A program made the translations under genes and the position numbers. 35,284 nucleotides of DNA from Carex sylvatica (lineage: Eukaryota > Streptophyta > Magnoliopsida > Poales > Cyperaceae), in assembly GCA_964058845.1 (NCBI GenBank), contig CAXKVR010000938.1:1-35284 (forward strand), in the 5' to 3' direction. The notes under the pieces were generated by a model that saw nothing but the letters and a program-made list of their open reading frames with translations, ran no database searches and had not been told where the DNA came from. This document shows positions 23,957-32,497 of this stretch, piece after piece. The stretch's first letter is position 1; every line of letters starts with the position of its first letter.

Positions 23957-24464
23957 ACCTTGAGTGGATGTAGCATGTGTCTGTTCTTTAGCTGTTTACT
24001 TGTGTAAGGATCCATTGATCGTACCTAAAGTTCTTAAATCTCAACTCTCGTTATCTGACTTAATAAACTTGGTAAGGAAATGCAACTTCACCTTCTTAGA
24101 TCTCATACCTCTAGTGTATTCAATCTTAAGTTATTTGTCTGGTTTACTAAAGGTGTCCACTATCTCTCAATAGATGGAAATTTCACCTCTTAGTTACTAT
24201 TGATCTCACCTCTCAGATCAAAGATCTACCTCAAATACTTGATCTAATTGTAAGAAACATCAACGCTAAAATACTAGAAGAGATGCTATAGACATTCAAC
24301 AGTAGACAACAAGATTCATTCAAACAATTTCAATCAAGCAATAGAAATAATACTCAGGCAAATAAACACAAATATAAACTCAAATCTAAACATCATGTAT
24401 TACAAAACAGAGATTCAGACTACATCTTAACCCTAGAAACTAAGAGCTCTACTCAATCATGATC

Positions 24465-24485
24465 AAGAAAGAAAGAAAGAAAGAA
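24465..24485. repeat. GAAA microsatellite
   Basis: Five AAGA-type units lie within the LTR, downstream of the TATA box in the element's orientation. Confidence 0.9.
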
Positions 24486-24630
24486 CAAATCATAATAAAA
24501 TCCGAAGAAGAAGGAAAGAAGATCTGTGAAGTTCTTCTAATCTTCACTTCTCAGCTCCATCGCTTAATTCTCTTTTTGAACCAGTCCGTTGGATTCTGTT
24601 CTGTCCTTTTGTTAGTGGCAGAGGATGTCC

Positions 24631-24637
24631 TTTTATA
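24631..24637 (-). promoter_or_regulatory. TATA box of the Athila LTR
   Basis: TATAAAAGG on the minus strand, 454 bp from the LTR start and about 80 bp downstream of the first word cluster. It matches TATAAAAGG of the LTR at 32491, which supports it as the element promoter. Confidence 0.7.
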
Positions 24638-24714
24638 GCCTTCCCAAATGACCTTTTCATCTTTAGGCCTTAATTGGGCCTCTATTTAGCCTCCGCCTTC
24701 TGCTCTGGAAAACT

Positions 24715-24915
24715 CCGATGCAACTCGCGTCAAGGTTAATGCGACTCGCATCAGAGTTTGTCTAATGCGGCTAGCGTCTGTGGTAGCGTCAGAGTATAAC
24801 GCGGGTCGCGTGCCAGGGATGCGACTCGCATCAAAATTTGTCTGATGTGGCTAGCGTCTGTGGTAGCATTGGAGTGGTAAGCGACTCACGTCAGGGTTGA
24901 TGCGACTCGCATGCA
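24715..24915. promoter_or_regulatory. Palindromic-word cluster 1 of the Athila LTR
   Basis: About eight words lie here, several in pairs with short spacers. Three are the near-perfect form ATGCGACTCGCAT, and the rest are variants such as AACGCGGGTCGCGTG, AGCGACTCACGTC and ATGCGGCTAGCGTC. The core is an odd palindrome, GATGCGA-N-TCGCATC. The cluster lies upstream of the TATA box in the U3 part. Confidence 0.85.
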
Positions 24916-25091
24916 AAGTCTCAGATTGTCAGTTACCTCCTGATTTAGCCAATTTTTCTGCAAATAAGAATAAAAACGCAGTAGTACCACATTCTATAGA
25001 TATTCAATGTAATAGATGCTATTTAATTATTTAAAACACAAATTTTGGTACGGAGATTGGTCTGAACAATCGATCAAATATGGTGATATCA

Positions 25092-25743
25092 ACATGTTAT
25101 CCTAAAAAATAAGAAAAACTCAATAATAGCTCATATGTAGCATATATATAGCATATATAACAAACTTAAAAGCATGTGCATGCAAATCTTGAAATAAGAA
25201 GATCTAGGTATTCAAACTTATAAAGAAAATCACCACATATAAAGAATAATCTCATATATAGCTCATATATAGTATATATAGGTCATATATTAGCTTATAT
25301 ATAGCATATGTAGCATATGTAGCATATGTAGTATATGTAGCATATATATAGCATATAGGCATGTGCATGCAAATCTCCACATATAAAGAAAAACTTGAAG
25401 TAAGAAAATGTATTCAAACTTAAAAGCATGTGGAATCAATAAAAGTGCTGAAGCAAGGCCTATATTTAGATTTTGAGCGGAGATCATAGCTCAATTTTTT
25501 TGTATAGCATTTAGGGTTTACATTTTGAGCCAAATTAGAGCCTATAAATGGTGCTCTCTTTAATAGCAAACTTGAGAAAAGAGATGATTAATTAATGAAC
25601 CTAAGAAAAGAGATGTGAGATAGCTGAATTAATGTAGGGCGAGATAGCTGCTGCGCTAATTAAGAGAGGTGAGGCCTGAGAAAGAGAGACACACAAAGAT
25701 TCTGTCAAGAATCGGAGTGAATTAACTTATAATATGCACTATT
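25092..25743. other. AT-rich spacer between Athila LTR and CACTA terminus
   Basis: No gene is seen. A block holding GCATGTGCATGCAAATCT occurs at about 25173 and 25359, each time followed by similar AAGTAAGAAAA and ATTCAAACTTA pieces in rearranged order. Between them, TAGCATATG repeats four to six times (about 25255-25356). CCTATAAATGG near 25540 could be a TATA box for plus-strand transcription. I infer that this is internal CACTA sequence. Confidence 0.5.
25255..25356. repeat. AGCATATGT short tandem repeat
   Basis: Nine-base units AGCATATGT alternate with AGCATATATAT variants. The unit is itself nearly palindromic (CATATG). Confidence 0.8.
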
Positions 25744-26162
25744 AGAATTGGTTGTTTTAAAAAACCGATCCTAATTAGTATTAATTAGGATCAGTTTTTA
25801 TAAATCACCGATCCCAATAGTATCAAGATCGGTTGTAATAAAACACCGATCTTCATTAATGAACTATTAGGATCGGTTGTATGATAGATACGATCCTGAT
25901 ACTATTAGGGTCGATTTTGATAAACAACCGATCCAACTATATGCTAAATTAAGATCGGTTGTCTATAAAAATCGATTCTGATAGTATCAGGATCGGGTCT
26001 AATAAACAACCGATCCTAATAGTTCATTAATTATGATTGGTTGACCATAAAATCCAATCTGAATAGTTTTTAGGATCAGTTTTTTTAAGACAATCGATTC
26101 AGATACATATTAGGATCGGTTGTTTTATATAGCCGATTCTAATTTCAATTTTTCCACTAGTG
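25744..26162 (-). mobile_element. CACTA transposon terminus with hairpin subterminal repeats
   Basis: On the minus strand the end reads CACTAGTGGAAAAATTG (26162 inward), a typical CACTA terminal inverted repeat start. Inward lie ten inverted-repeat units, each about 32 bp of the form GGATCGGTTGT ... ACAACCGATCC. They start near 25744, 25787, 25825, 25869, 25907, 25951, 25989, 26033, 26072 and 26112. The spacing alternates between about 38 and 44, giving an ~82-bp dimeric period. Such subterminal repeats are the known binding region for CACTA transposases. The element body lies to the left, where a minus-strand CACTA-type gene relic is found at 15140-15930. The other terminus is not in the window. 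Confidence 0.8.
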
Positions 26163-26164
26163 TG

Positions 26165-26590
26165 AAGAGATGTCAGCTTGATTGCACAAATAATTTGCAT
26201 TGTGTTATTGGCGGGAAGCCTCATGTAACGTAATCTAAGTAGATTTGTTATTCCGGTTGTATCAATTCTCGGATAGGATCTATTATACCTCTCTACTGCA
26301 AACTCTAGCACTTGCAAATGGTAAATTTTGTAAATTGAACCAAGGACTGAATACTGAAATGGTTGACTCATAAAATTTATATTAATGGATAAGATAGATG
26401 GCGAAGATGTACCAAGCACCTTATCACTTCTGGCAATTCAAAGGTACAAGATACGTTTATTGATTAAATTGTTTAATGAACTCATCTTAGAACTCATTTT
26501 TAATAATCAAGCTACGTAAATTCTCAAGATGAGAGACCTTGTCAATTTTACTTCCATGTACAAACACATGACGTATAGTGCTATGGTACT
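26165..26590 (-). pseudogene. NLR-type leucine-rich-repeat relic cut by the CACTA element
   Basis: On the minus strand, KIDKVSHLENLRSLIIKNEF is followed by stops and then by GSIYKIYHLQVLEF and GITNLLRLRYMRLP. These fit the spacing and sequence of LRRs from plant NLR resistance proteins. The reading stops at KLTSLH, exactly where CACTAGTGG begins. The plus-strand 3-mer TGA (26163-26165) would be the target duplication. Several stops and at least one frame change make this a relic. It could also come from another LRR family, but HLENLRSLII and NLLRLRYMRLP favour NLR. Confidence 0.55.
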
Positions 26591-26749
26591 ACCGTTAATA
26601 TAGAAACATCAAAGATAAGTAGCCTCTAATACAGGCATATATAATTAAATATATAAAAAAAAACACTAACGGTCCAAAATAATAACATATGACAAACTAC
26701 GACATGCAAATACAAACTCAAACGCATCAAATAGTGTAGCACACTTTTG

Positions 26750-26984
26750 CCAATGGGTAATAACACCTAGGGACGATGGTGTTTTTATATTATCGGCATA
26801 TTTAACAAAAACTAATATTTCCATTGGTCCATAATTTCTAACCGATCGCATTGAACCTTAACGCTATCGGCTCATACCGACAGCGTATGGGTACACATTT
26901 TCTATCGGGGTGATAGGTAACGGTTCGGACCCCGATGGCAGATAGTAATTTCAACCAATAACAAAGTGTTTTTCTCTAGTAGTG
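26750..26984 (-). mobile_element. Second CACTA-like terminus (orphan)
   Basis: On the minus strand from 26984: CACTACTAGAGAAAAACAC. Inward it shows repeated ATCGG / CCGAT motifs such as GCCATCGGGGTCCGAACC and GCTGTCGGTATGAGCCGATA. This layout of a CACTA start with subterminal inverted motifs differs in sequence from the terminus at 26162. No matching second end is found: CACTAACGG at 26673 shares only CACTA. Confidence 0.5.
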
Positions 26985-27699
26985 GGCTAGGAATACCAAT
27001 AGCGTTCTTATACAAAGAGTGCAAAAATGTAAAATTGGACTCCTGGGCCAGGGTCATCTAAAACTCTACAATGTAAAGTCCAAAATATATTGGAAAATAT
27101 TAAAGAGTTGGTTACGATTTAGAGCATCTACAATGGTAATTATTTTTGGATTGCTAATCTGATGTGTCAATAGATGTTATAATAGAGCACCATATGAAAA
27201 TTAGGATGTTAAACACAGTAACAAAATTAGTCTTCAGAACACCATTTCAAGACGATCTAAAGCATAAATAATCGGTGGGTTTTTTATTTGTGGGGTTATG
27301 GTCCATTTTATCCAAAGGCCATGTGCTGATGTTATATTATTGATCTCAGCTCCGAAATAAAATGAAAGAGAAGTTTATGGATGTTATCTTCAATCGTTTT
27401 ACTTTAGAATGATTGTCGCTTGGAAAAGATCAGCTCCGCAGGGCATAACGTAATCTAGTAAATGTCAGTCAATTTTAAGTCACCATGCTATGAAAATAAT
27501 CATTAACTCATTATATATTTCTATATATAGAAAACAACAATTTCTTGCAATGGATCTATCAATTATAGTAGGAAATTTGTATTATGAAATGGATAGATTG
27601 TTGCTTTAAAATAAATTTATTTATGATTAACTAACATTGCATTGAGAACAAGCAAATAGAGGTAAATAAAATAAAGTTCTGAAAAAGGAACACAAATAA
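26985..27699. other. Intergenic, no gene seen
   Basis: AT-rich sequence downstream of the O-methyltransferase gene. TTAGAGCATCTACAATGG near 27119 resembles the start of small plant inverted-repeat transposons, but I find no matching inverted end. Confidence 0.5.
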
Positions 27700-28862
27700 T
27701 TATGGGTAGATCTCGATAATTGACATGAATCCAACGGTATGGGTGATCTTGTAAGAAGTAAATCCCGCTTCCTTGAATAATTTTTTTCACTCATTCTCAT
27801 CTCGCTCTTCTCCTCCAGTTATTGTCAACATTAACATATCAAGCAACAGCTGTGGTTCGTCTGATATCATGGCAGACGTTGATCCGACAACTGCTTCCAA
27901 AACAATGACCTTGTCTCCAGCTTCTCTTGAAGGAATTGCATCTCTGCATCGCTGCAGTATCTTTATGCAATCTTCATTGCTCCAATCATGCAGAATTGAC
28001 TATAACATTGAGTTTTCAATAGGTAACTAATTCTATTGTGTTTGTGTGTTTAATGTAATATATAAGTATATATGAGATTATAAGAATGATAAAAAAAGAA
28101 AAATTATACCTTGAGAAGAACTGCATCTGTAAGAGGAATATAATTAAACATGTCACCTGAAACAAACTTCATGATACCATCATTCGGACTGTCACCTACA
28201 ACATGCAGTAGATCCAAAACAATGCACTTGACATGAGGGAAATTTTTGGCAATAATTTCTGCCATTGCACCTCTACCGCCTCCTACGTCAACAAGGGACT
28301 CTATGCCCTTGAAAATAACATTACCATTTTTTATGATAACATCCTTAAGCAAGCAACTACTGCTAACCATAGCATCATTAAACATTTCGTTAACCATAGG
28401 ATTTTGGCTTGCCATTTCCCACAAGGTGCTACCATGTGCCAACTCAACTGGAATCCGCTCATCCTCTTGCATGAACCAATCGCTCATATATAGAGAAGGT
28501 TTCAGCCATTTATTGTCGAGATGACAACGTACAAAGGGAAACATGTTGGTTGATTCATCTTTTCGGGTCACCAGACGCGATTGAGCCGTTAGATCATAGA
28601 CTTCCTCATTGCCTTCCCCAGCACCCTTCTCAATGAAGATGCCAAAATGGGTTAATAAGCGCATAAGGCGTCGCAGATGGGATTTCTTTGAGGGAGGAAG
28701 TGACAAAACAGAGTGGAGCTGGCTGAGGGTCATTGGGTGGCCATTGTTATCGATTGCATCGGGGATTCCGAGGTGTAAAGCACACTTGAGAGACATGGTT
28801 TTTAGGTAACCAAATGTCATGTTCCACAACCCTGCTTGAGCTTGAGATACGTTGCTGTCCAT
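27700..28862 (-). pseudogene. Plant O-methyltransferase, two exons, premature TGA
   Basis: Exon 1 is 28862-28110 (251 codons), the intron is 28109-28000 (GTATAA ... TTATAG) and exon 2 is 27999-27700. The intron sits after LLTDAVLLK-type sequence (here IPLTDAVLLK), the usual position in class-I plant O-methyltransferases. The N-terminal dimerisation region (SLKCALHLGIPDAI) is followed by the S-adenosylmethionine site LVDVGGGRG (190-198), IVLDLLHVV, SGDMF (235-239), ILHDW with the expected catalytic His (255), and GGEERDE. The sequence resembles enzymes methylating flavonoids or stilbenes, but the substrate cannot be told. TGA at 27789-27787 (codon 322 of 350) replaces a normally conserved Trp codon and removes the last 29 residues. 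The residue opening exon 2 is Ser where Trp is usual. Otherwise the frame is perfect, so inactivation is recent or the shorter protein is made. Confidence 0.9.
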
Positions 28863-28963
28863 TTTTTTGGTAGCAACAGCGTCGGAATAGCTGAGATGAT
28901 TAAGAAAGGACTTGACAAGTTGAGTTGATACAGAGAATGAAGGTCGAGTTAACCAAATGTCAT

Positions 28964-28972
28964 GTATATATA
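28964..28972 (-). promoter_or_regulatory. Probable TATA box of the O-methyltransferase
   Basis: TTATATATAC on the minus strand lies about 105 bp upstream of the ATG at 28862. The distance suits a plant promoter with a short leader. Confidence 0.5.
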
Positions 28973-28973
28973 A

Positions 28974-30355
28974 GAATTAACAAGATAGTAGATACAATGA
29001 ATCTAAATCTTATTAATTTATTATTTTAGATATAGTAATTTATTACTAGATGTACTTTCGTTAATGGTATAAAAAAAATTAAAAGAAGTAAATAAATGAG
29101 TAGAAACAATATTTTTTTTATCCAAATACGTTACGGGCCTTCCTAGAATATTCTAGTTCCAAATATTCTATTTTGTTGACCCAGTTCTGAGAAGCACTAG
29201 AAGATGCTTAGAGAAAGAAACCCAAAAACTTTCTTTCATGTGACCTACTAGAAACTCATTTTGGGTCAAGAAGAATTTAACTAGCCCGACATTAACAACA
29301 CGTAGAACCTCTCCCAGCCCAAAAATCATTTGTTGGCAAAGGCCCAAGATTAAGTTTGTGTTTGTGCCTTGTTTTGAATTTTTCCCAACTGCAAGTTACA
29401 TTCAGAATGTTATTATTATTATTTTTTGATAAAAGTGGATTAAAACCCACCGATTTCATTAAGAATGTTATTATTTTAAAATGGTACAAATAAAAAATTC
29501 GGCTCCTTCCTAACCTAATTCACTAACTTTGTTGGACTTAATAATTAGGTTTCCAGCATAGAAAACAGACTGCGAAAATTCATATACAAGTTTTTTATTT
29601 CCTGTAATTATTGTTCACATGCTAAATTTTTATTTGAACAATTAATAGCATTGTCATAATAACTACAAGCTAGTTAACCATTGTCAATAACGAAAAAACT
29701 AATCATTACTGAGATATCACCTTATTTACAAAAATTAGCTACAACTAGCTAGTTCTGAGGATTTCCTTCTGAACCATGGGAACTCGGGAAACCTACTACA
29801 ATTTTAGGTTATTCTAAACTTTTGATAATATTTATGTGAAGTGGCAAGAACATATTGTAGAATGCATCTGCACATAGAAACTTTAATATTATTTTTTTAT
29901 AATTAACCAATATATTAGTAGCTGAATTTTTTATTAATATCCTAAAAAAAAAAATTTCATGAAAATGCCCTCAATTTTTTTTTTTTAAAATTGCCCTAAC
30001 CGTCTCCCACAGGCCCATTATCAAGACCTGACATTTCTAGCCAGAGGCGGTCACATATCAAGACCAAGCCGCCCCAAGTAGGGTGGTCCACTACTTTTAA
30101 TATATATATATATAAATATATATTATTTTTGCACTATAAACACCCTATTTCTCTCTCCTCCCTCTCAAACTCACCAGAATTCAAAGAGAGAAAGAGAAGG
30201 CGAAAAAGGGTGAATTCTGAGGCAATTTTGGATATTTTTTTAATTATTTTCCATGCAATTATCACAATTAATTATTAGAAATTGTTAGAAAGTGCTACAA
30301 ACTGCTCCAGACTAATTGTTATTAATTTTTATGAATTTTTTACAATTAATACTCA
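28974..30355. other. Intergenic and promoter region, no gene seen
   Basis: AT-rich with homopolymer runs. GATAAAAGTGGATTAAAACC at 29429 beside a T-run looks like a short transposon remnant that I cannot name. Near 30098 a (TA)n tract including TATAAATATA precedes a CT-rich stretch, TTTCTCTCTCCTCCCTCTC (30150-30168), which resembles a plant TATA plus Y-patch core promoter. It would serve the ORF starting at 30356. Confidence 0.4.
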
Positions 30356-30841
30356 ATGCCTAATCCATCATTGTTATTTGAAACCATAGGTCATACCATG
30401 TACATTTCACGTGAAGAAAAAAAAGAAAGTATTAACAATTTTTTGACGGATAAAGCCCTCGCGAGAAGGCGAATGCGGCATATGTATTCATCCAAAAATT
30501 ACGAAGAATTCTTGAGCACCCTTGATCCGTCAATTGGAGAAATGCTTGATGAGGGCTGGGCAGACAATAACCCTCAAACTGGTAGGAGACATTGCCTTTT
30601 ATGTCAAGTGAAGGGAGATATGGTTGATATGTTTTTTTGTTTTAATTGTGGCATAATTATTCACTCCAATTGCATGGACAAAGATGCAGATCTGGTAAAT
30701 GATGCTCGTCTCACTAAGTGGGAATGTCTTTCATGCGTACGCCATGCTTCGGACAAGAAGAAAGCAAGTTCCTCAGCTCGTAAACCGTATATTGGATTTT
30801 ATTGTATCGTCGTATTTTATGAACTCTATTGTCTTGTGTAA
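30356..30841 (+). CDS. Small PHD-type zinc-finger protein, unidentified
   Basis: This 161-codon ORF has a C4HC3 cysteine/histidine pattern: C80-X2-C83, C95-X2-C98, H103-X2-C106 and C124-X2-C127, with W122 two residues before the seventh ligand. That is the layout of a PHD finger, which in nuclear proteins usually reads histone tails. Upstream is a polar, charged region (RRRMRHMYSSKNYEEFLS, IGEMLDEGW); downstream is a basic Lys/Ser stretch (KKKASSSARK). Residues from about 145 on (YIGFYCIVVFYELYCLV) are hydrophobic and lie in a short tandem repeat that continues past the stop, so they may be intron or 3' sequence read through. The first ATG is assumed. A TATA-like and CT-rich core promoter lies about 190-260 bp upstream. 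It could be an intact small gene, a gene fragment or a transposon-captured piece. Confidence 0.6.
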   Translation: MPNPSLLFETIGHTMYISREEKKESINNFLTDKALARRRMRHMYSSKNYEEFLSTLDPSIGEMLDEGWADNNPQTGRRHCLLCQVKGDMVDMFFCFNCGIIIHSNCMDKDADLVNDARLTKWECLSCVRHASDKKKASSSARKPYIGFYCIVVFYELYCLV

Positions 30842-30955
30842 CATTTTTATGCTTGAATTCTAATGGCTTTTAGTATCTGAATTTTATGTTGTATTATTTT
30901 ATGAACTCTATTGTACTGTATTATTTTATGAACTATATTGTACTGTTTTATGTTA
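30813..30955 (+). repeat. Short tandem repeat crossing the stop of the PHD ORF
   Basis: TTTTATGAACTCTATTGT occurs at about 30815 and 30898, and TTTTATGAACTATATTGT at about 30927. The last two copies are about 30 bp apart. The first copy supplies the last residues of the ORF, which suggests that its present end is accidental. Confidence 0.75.
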
Positions 30956-31346
30956 TGATTTATCCATGTTGTAGCATTTTACGTTGAATATGGATTGTAG
31001 TATTTCATTTTTGTAACTTAGAGGAGACGATTTTGATAGAACTACTTAGTTTTCAAACTTGCATCTACTCAAAATAGTTCTCAACAAAAGTTATCAAATA
31101 AAAGTTCTCAAACATTAATCAAATTATTTTGTAGATACATTTGTGATAATTTATTTTAATAATTCATTTAGTTATAATTTGATATGTTATAATTTAATTT
31201 GTTATAAATATGTTGTAACTAATATGTTATTTTTATTTGAATAGATACGCCCGCAAATAAAAATGATGAAATGTTAAGTGAAAACAACATAAAAAGTCAT
31301 AATAAAATATAAAATCAAACAATCACAAACATATAATACTACAGTC
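30956..31346. other. AT-rich intergenic sequence
   Basis: Nothing gene-like is seen. The stretch runs up to the start of the copia-like LTR at 31347. Confidence 0.5.
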
Positions 31347-31460
31347 TGTTGGCTTGTGCTAGACACTGGATAGCAAAAGCATTAACTCGATATTAAGAAC
31401 AATCAATCTGTAAATTGGTAAAATAAGTTTGAGATTGACCTAAGTGAGGCCTATCATTCC

Positions 31461-31680
31461 AACGGTCCAGGAACTGTTGCAACGGAATAAATAAATCCTC
31501 TGTAAATCCCGTGACACATAAAATACAGTTTAGCGTCATGGAACGCTAACCCTTCTAAAGGATTATCGTTGTCAGAACCATTGCAACGGTCATGGACCGT
31601 TATCAACAGTATCCACCCTTGCACTCCAAACAATTCAGATTATCCTACCATTGTAATGGTCCCCTGTACCGTTGCAACAA
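31461..31680. promoter_or_regulatory. Palindromic-word cluster of the copia-like LTR
   Basis: Several imperfect to perfect inverted repeats share an ACGGTC / GACCGT core: AACGGTCATGGACCGTT (31585-31601) has perfect 7-bp arms, and AACGGTCCAGGAACTGTT and AATGGTCCCCTGTACCGTT are variants. TTAGCGT / ACGCTAA (31530-31549) is a further perfect pair around CATGGA. GTTGCAAC and close forms recur beside them. All lie within 260 bp upstream of the TATA box. Confidence 0.75.
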
Positions 31681-31713
31681 CCAGCACTACTTACTTCTTT
31701 TTTATCAGCTCTC

Positions 31714-31720
31714 TATAAAT
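31714..31720 (+). promoter_or_regulatory. TATA box of the copia-like LTR
   Basis: CTATAAATAG, about 35 bp downstream of the last word of the cluster. Confidence 0.6.
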
Positions 31721-32080
31721 AGAAGCTATACAAAGGTTTGGAGTATCACTCTAGTCGCCCCCACTTCAATATTTCGTATTTACAGATCTAGAGAAAGCCG
31801 TTGTTGCTTGTGCACTCAAACTTCAATACACACAATCAATCTCAAGCTTATTCAATCAATCAAACAACTCCTAGAGTGATCCTGCATGATCAATGATAAA
31901 CACAAAATATATAAACTTTTTCTTAGGGTTTCTATTGATAACTTGACCAATTTTTGTGCATTTAGGTTAATTTAGCGTAATTTAGCTTAGAAATACATCA
32001 AGAACCAAGTTACTATCGTTTGCTCATTTTATTCGTAGTTTTGGAGCATTTGCAAGCTTTGGAACGATTTCTGGAGCACT

Positions 32081-32391
32081 TAGTGCGACCGTATCCACTT
32101 TGGAAGAAACTCGATCGAAAAGGAACAAAAATAGCCAAGTCAGAGAGTTTGTGGGGCCTAAGGTGCAGCTTGGCCGACTCGCACAGCTCTCAGTACAGTA
32201 AACAACAGACCATAGCACATTGGTGCGGCTCCCTGTGCGACCATCTATGCTCGTACTCCAAGCCGCACACCTCGGCAGAATAACACCCCGAAAGACAGAG
32301 GCCTTTTGCGGGTGAAGGTGCGGCTACCACTGCCCGCACACTCTCTATTTCCCTTGCAGCATTGCAACCTGTGCGACCTGACCAGGCTGCA
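32081..32391. promoter_or_regulatory. GTGCGRC word cluster of the 31894 LTR
   Basis: GTGCGACCG, GTGCAGC, CTCGCACAG, GTGCGGCTCC, GTGCGACC, CCGCACACC, GTGCGGC, CCGCACAC and GTGCGACCTG occur in both orientations. The cluster begins about 187 bp from the LTR start and ends about 100 bp upstream of the TATA box. Confidence 0.75.
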
Positions 32392-32490
32392 CCAGCCAAA
32401 TCTTTGGCAGATTTTGTGCATATTTTGTGCAATCTTCGCTCGATTCACTTCTAGATTTCGCCTGATTGTTCCCCAAGTCATAAATTTGGT

Positions 32491-32497
32491 TATAAAA
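32491..32497 (+). promoter_or_regulatory. TATA box of the 31894 LTR
   Basis: TATAAAAGG, the same octamer-plus as in the Athila LTR at 24637-24629. Confidence 0.65.

Larger units (their letters stand above)
15945..25091 (-). mobile_element. Athila-type Ty3/gypsy retrotransposon, 3'-truncated
   Basis: This element runs right to left: 5' LTR (25091-23586), gag with CCHC knuckle, aspartic protease, RT, RNase H, integrase, and about 295 bp of 3' non-coding sequence containing GGGAGGCAACCC. The gag (FYDGLTESTRTTVD), protease (ALCDLGAS), RT (FMDDF) and integrase motifs, with no chromodomain, place it in the Athila lineage. There is no env-like ORF and no 3' LTR. The sequence changes to CACTA-type coding at about 15945, so it ends by truncation or rearrangement. 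A solo LTR interrupts it at 18939-20398. Stops in gag and pol and one frameshift make it non-autonomous. I cannot match a primer-binding site below 23586. Confidence 0.93.
23586..25091 (-). repeat. 5' LTR of the Athila element (1506 bp)
   Basis: On the minus strand it runs from TGATATCACC (25091) to GACAATCA (23586). Both ends align with those of the solo LTR at 18939-20398. It has a TATA box and two clusters of the word GATGCGANTCGCATC. The 5 bp outside its start are ACATG (plus strand 25092-25096). The matching copy cannot be found because the other end of the element is lost. Confidence 0.85.

Noticed and set aside
26673..26984. Short non-autonomous CACTA element bounded by CACTAACGG and CTAGTAGTG
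   Set aside because: The two ends agree only in the CACTA core and the flanking 3-mers differ.
27119..27440. Small inverted-repeat transposon starting TTAGAGCATCTACAATGG
   Set aside because: No inverted copy of the start was found downstream.
28233..28809. Plus-strand ORFs opposite the O-methyltransferase
   Set aside because: They are shadows of exon 1, which carries all the conserved motifs on the minus strand.
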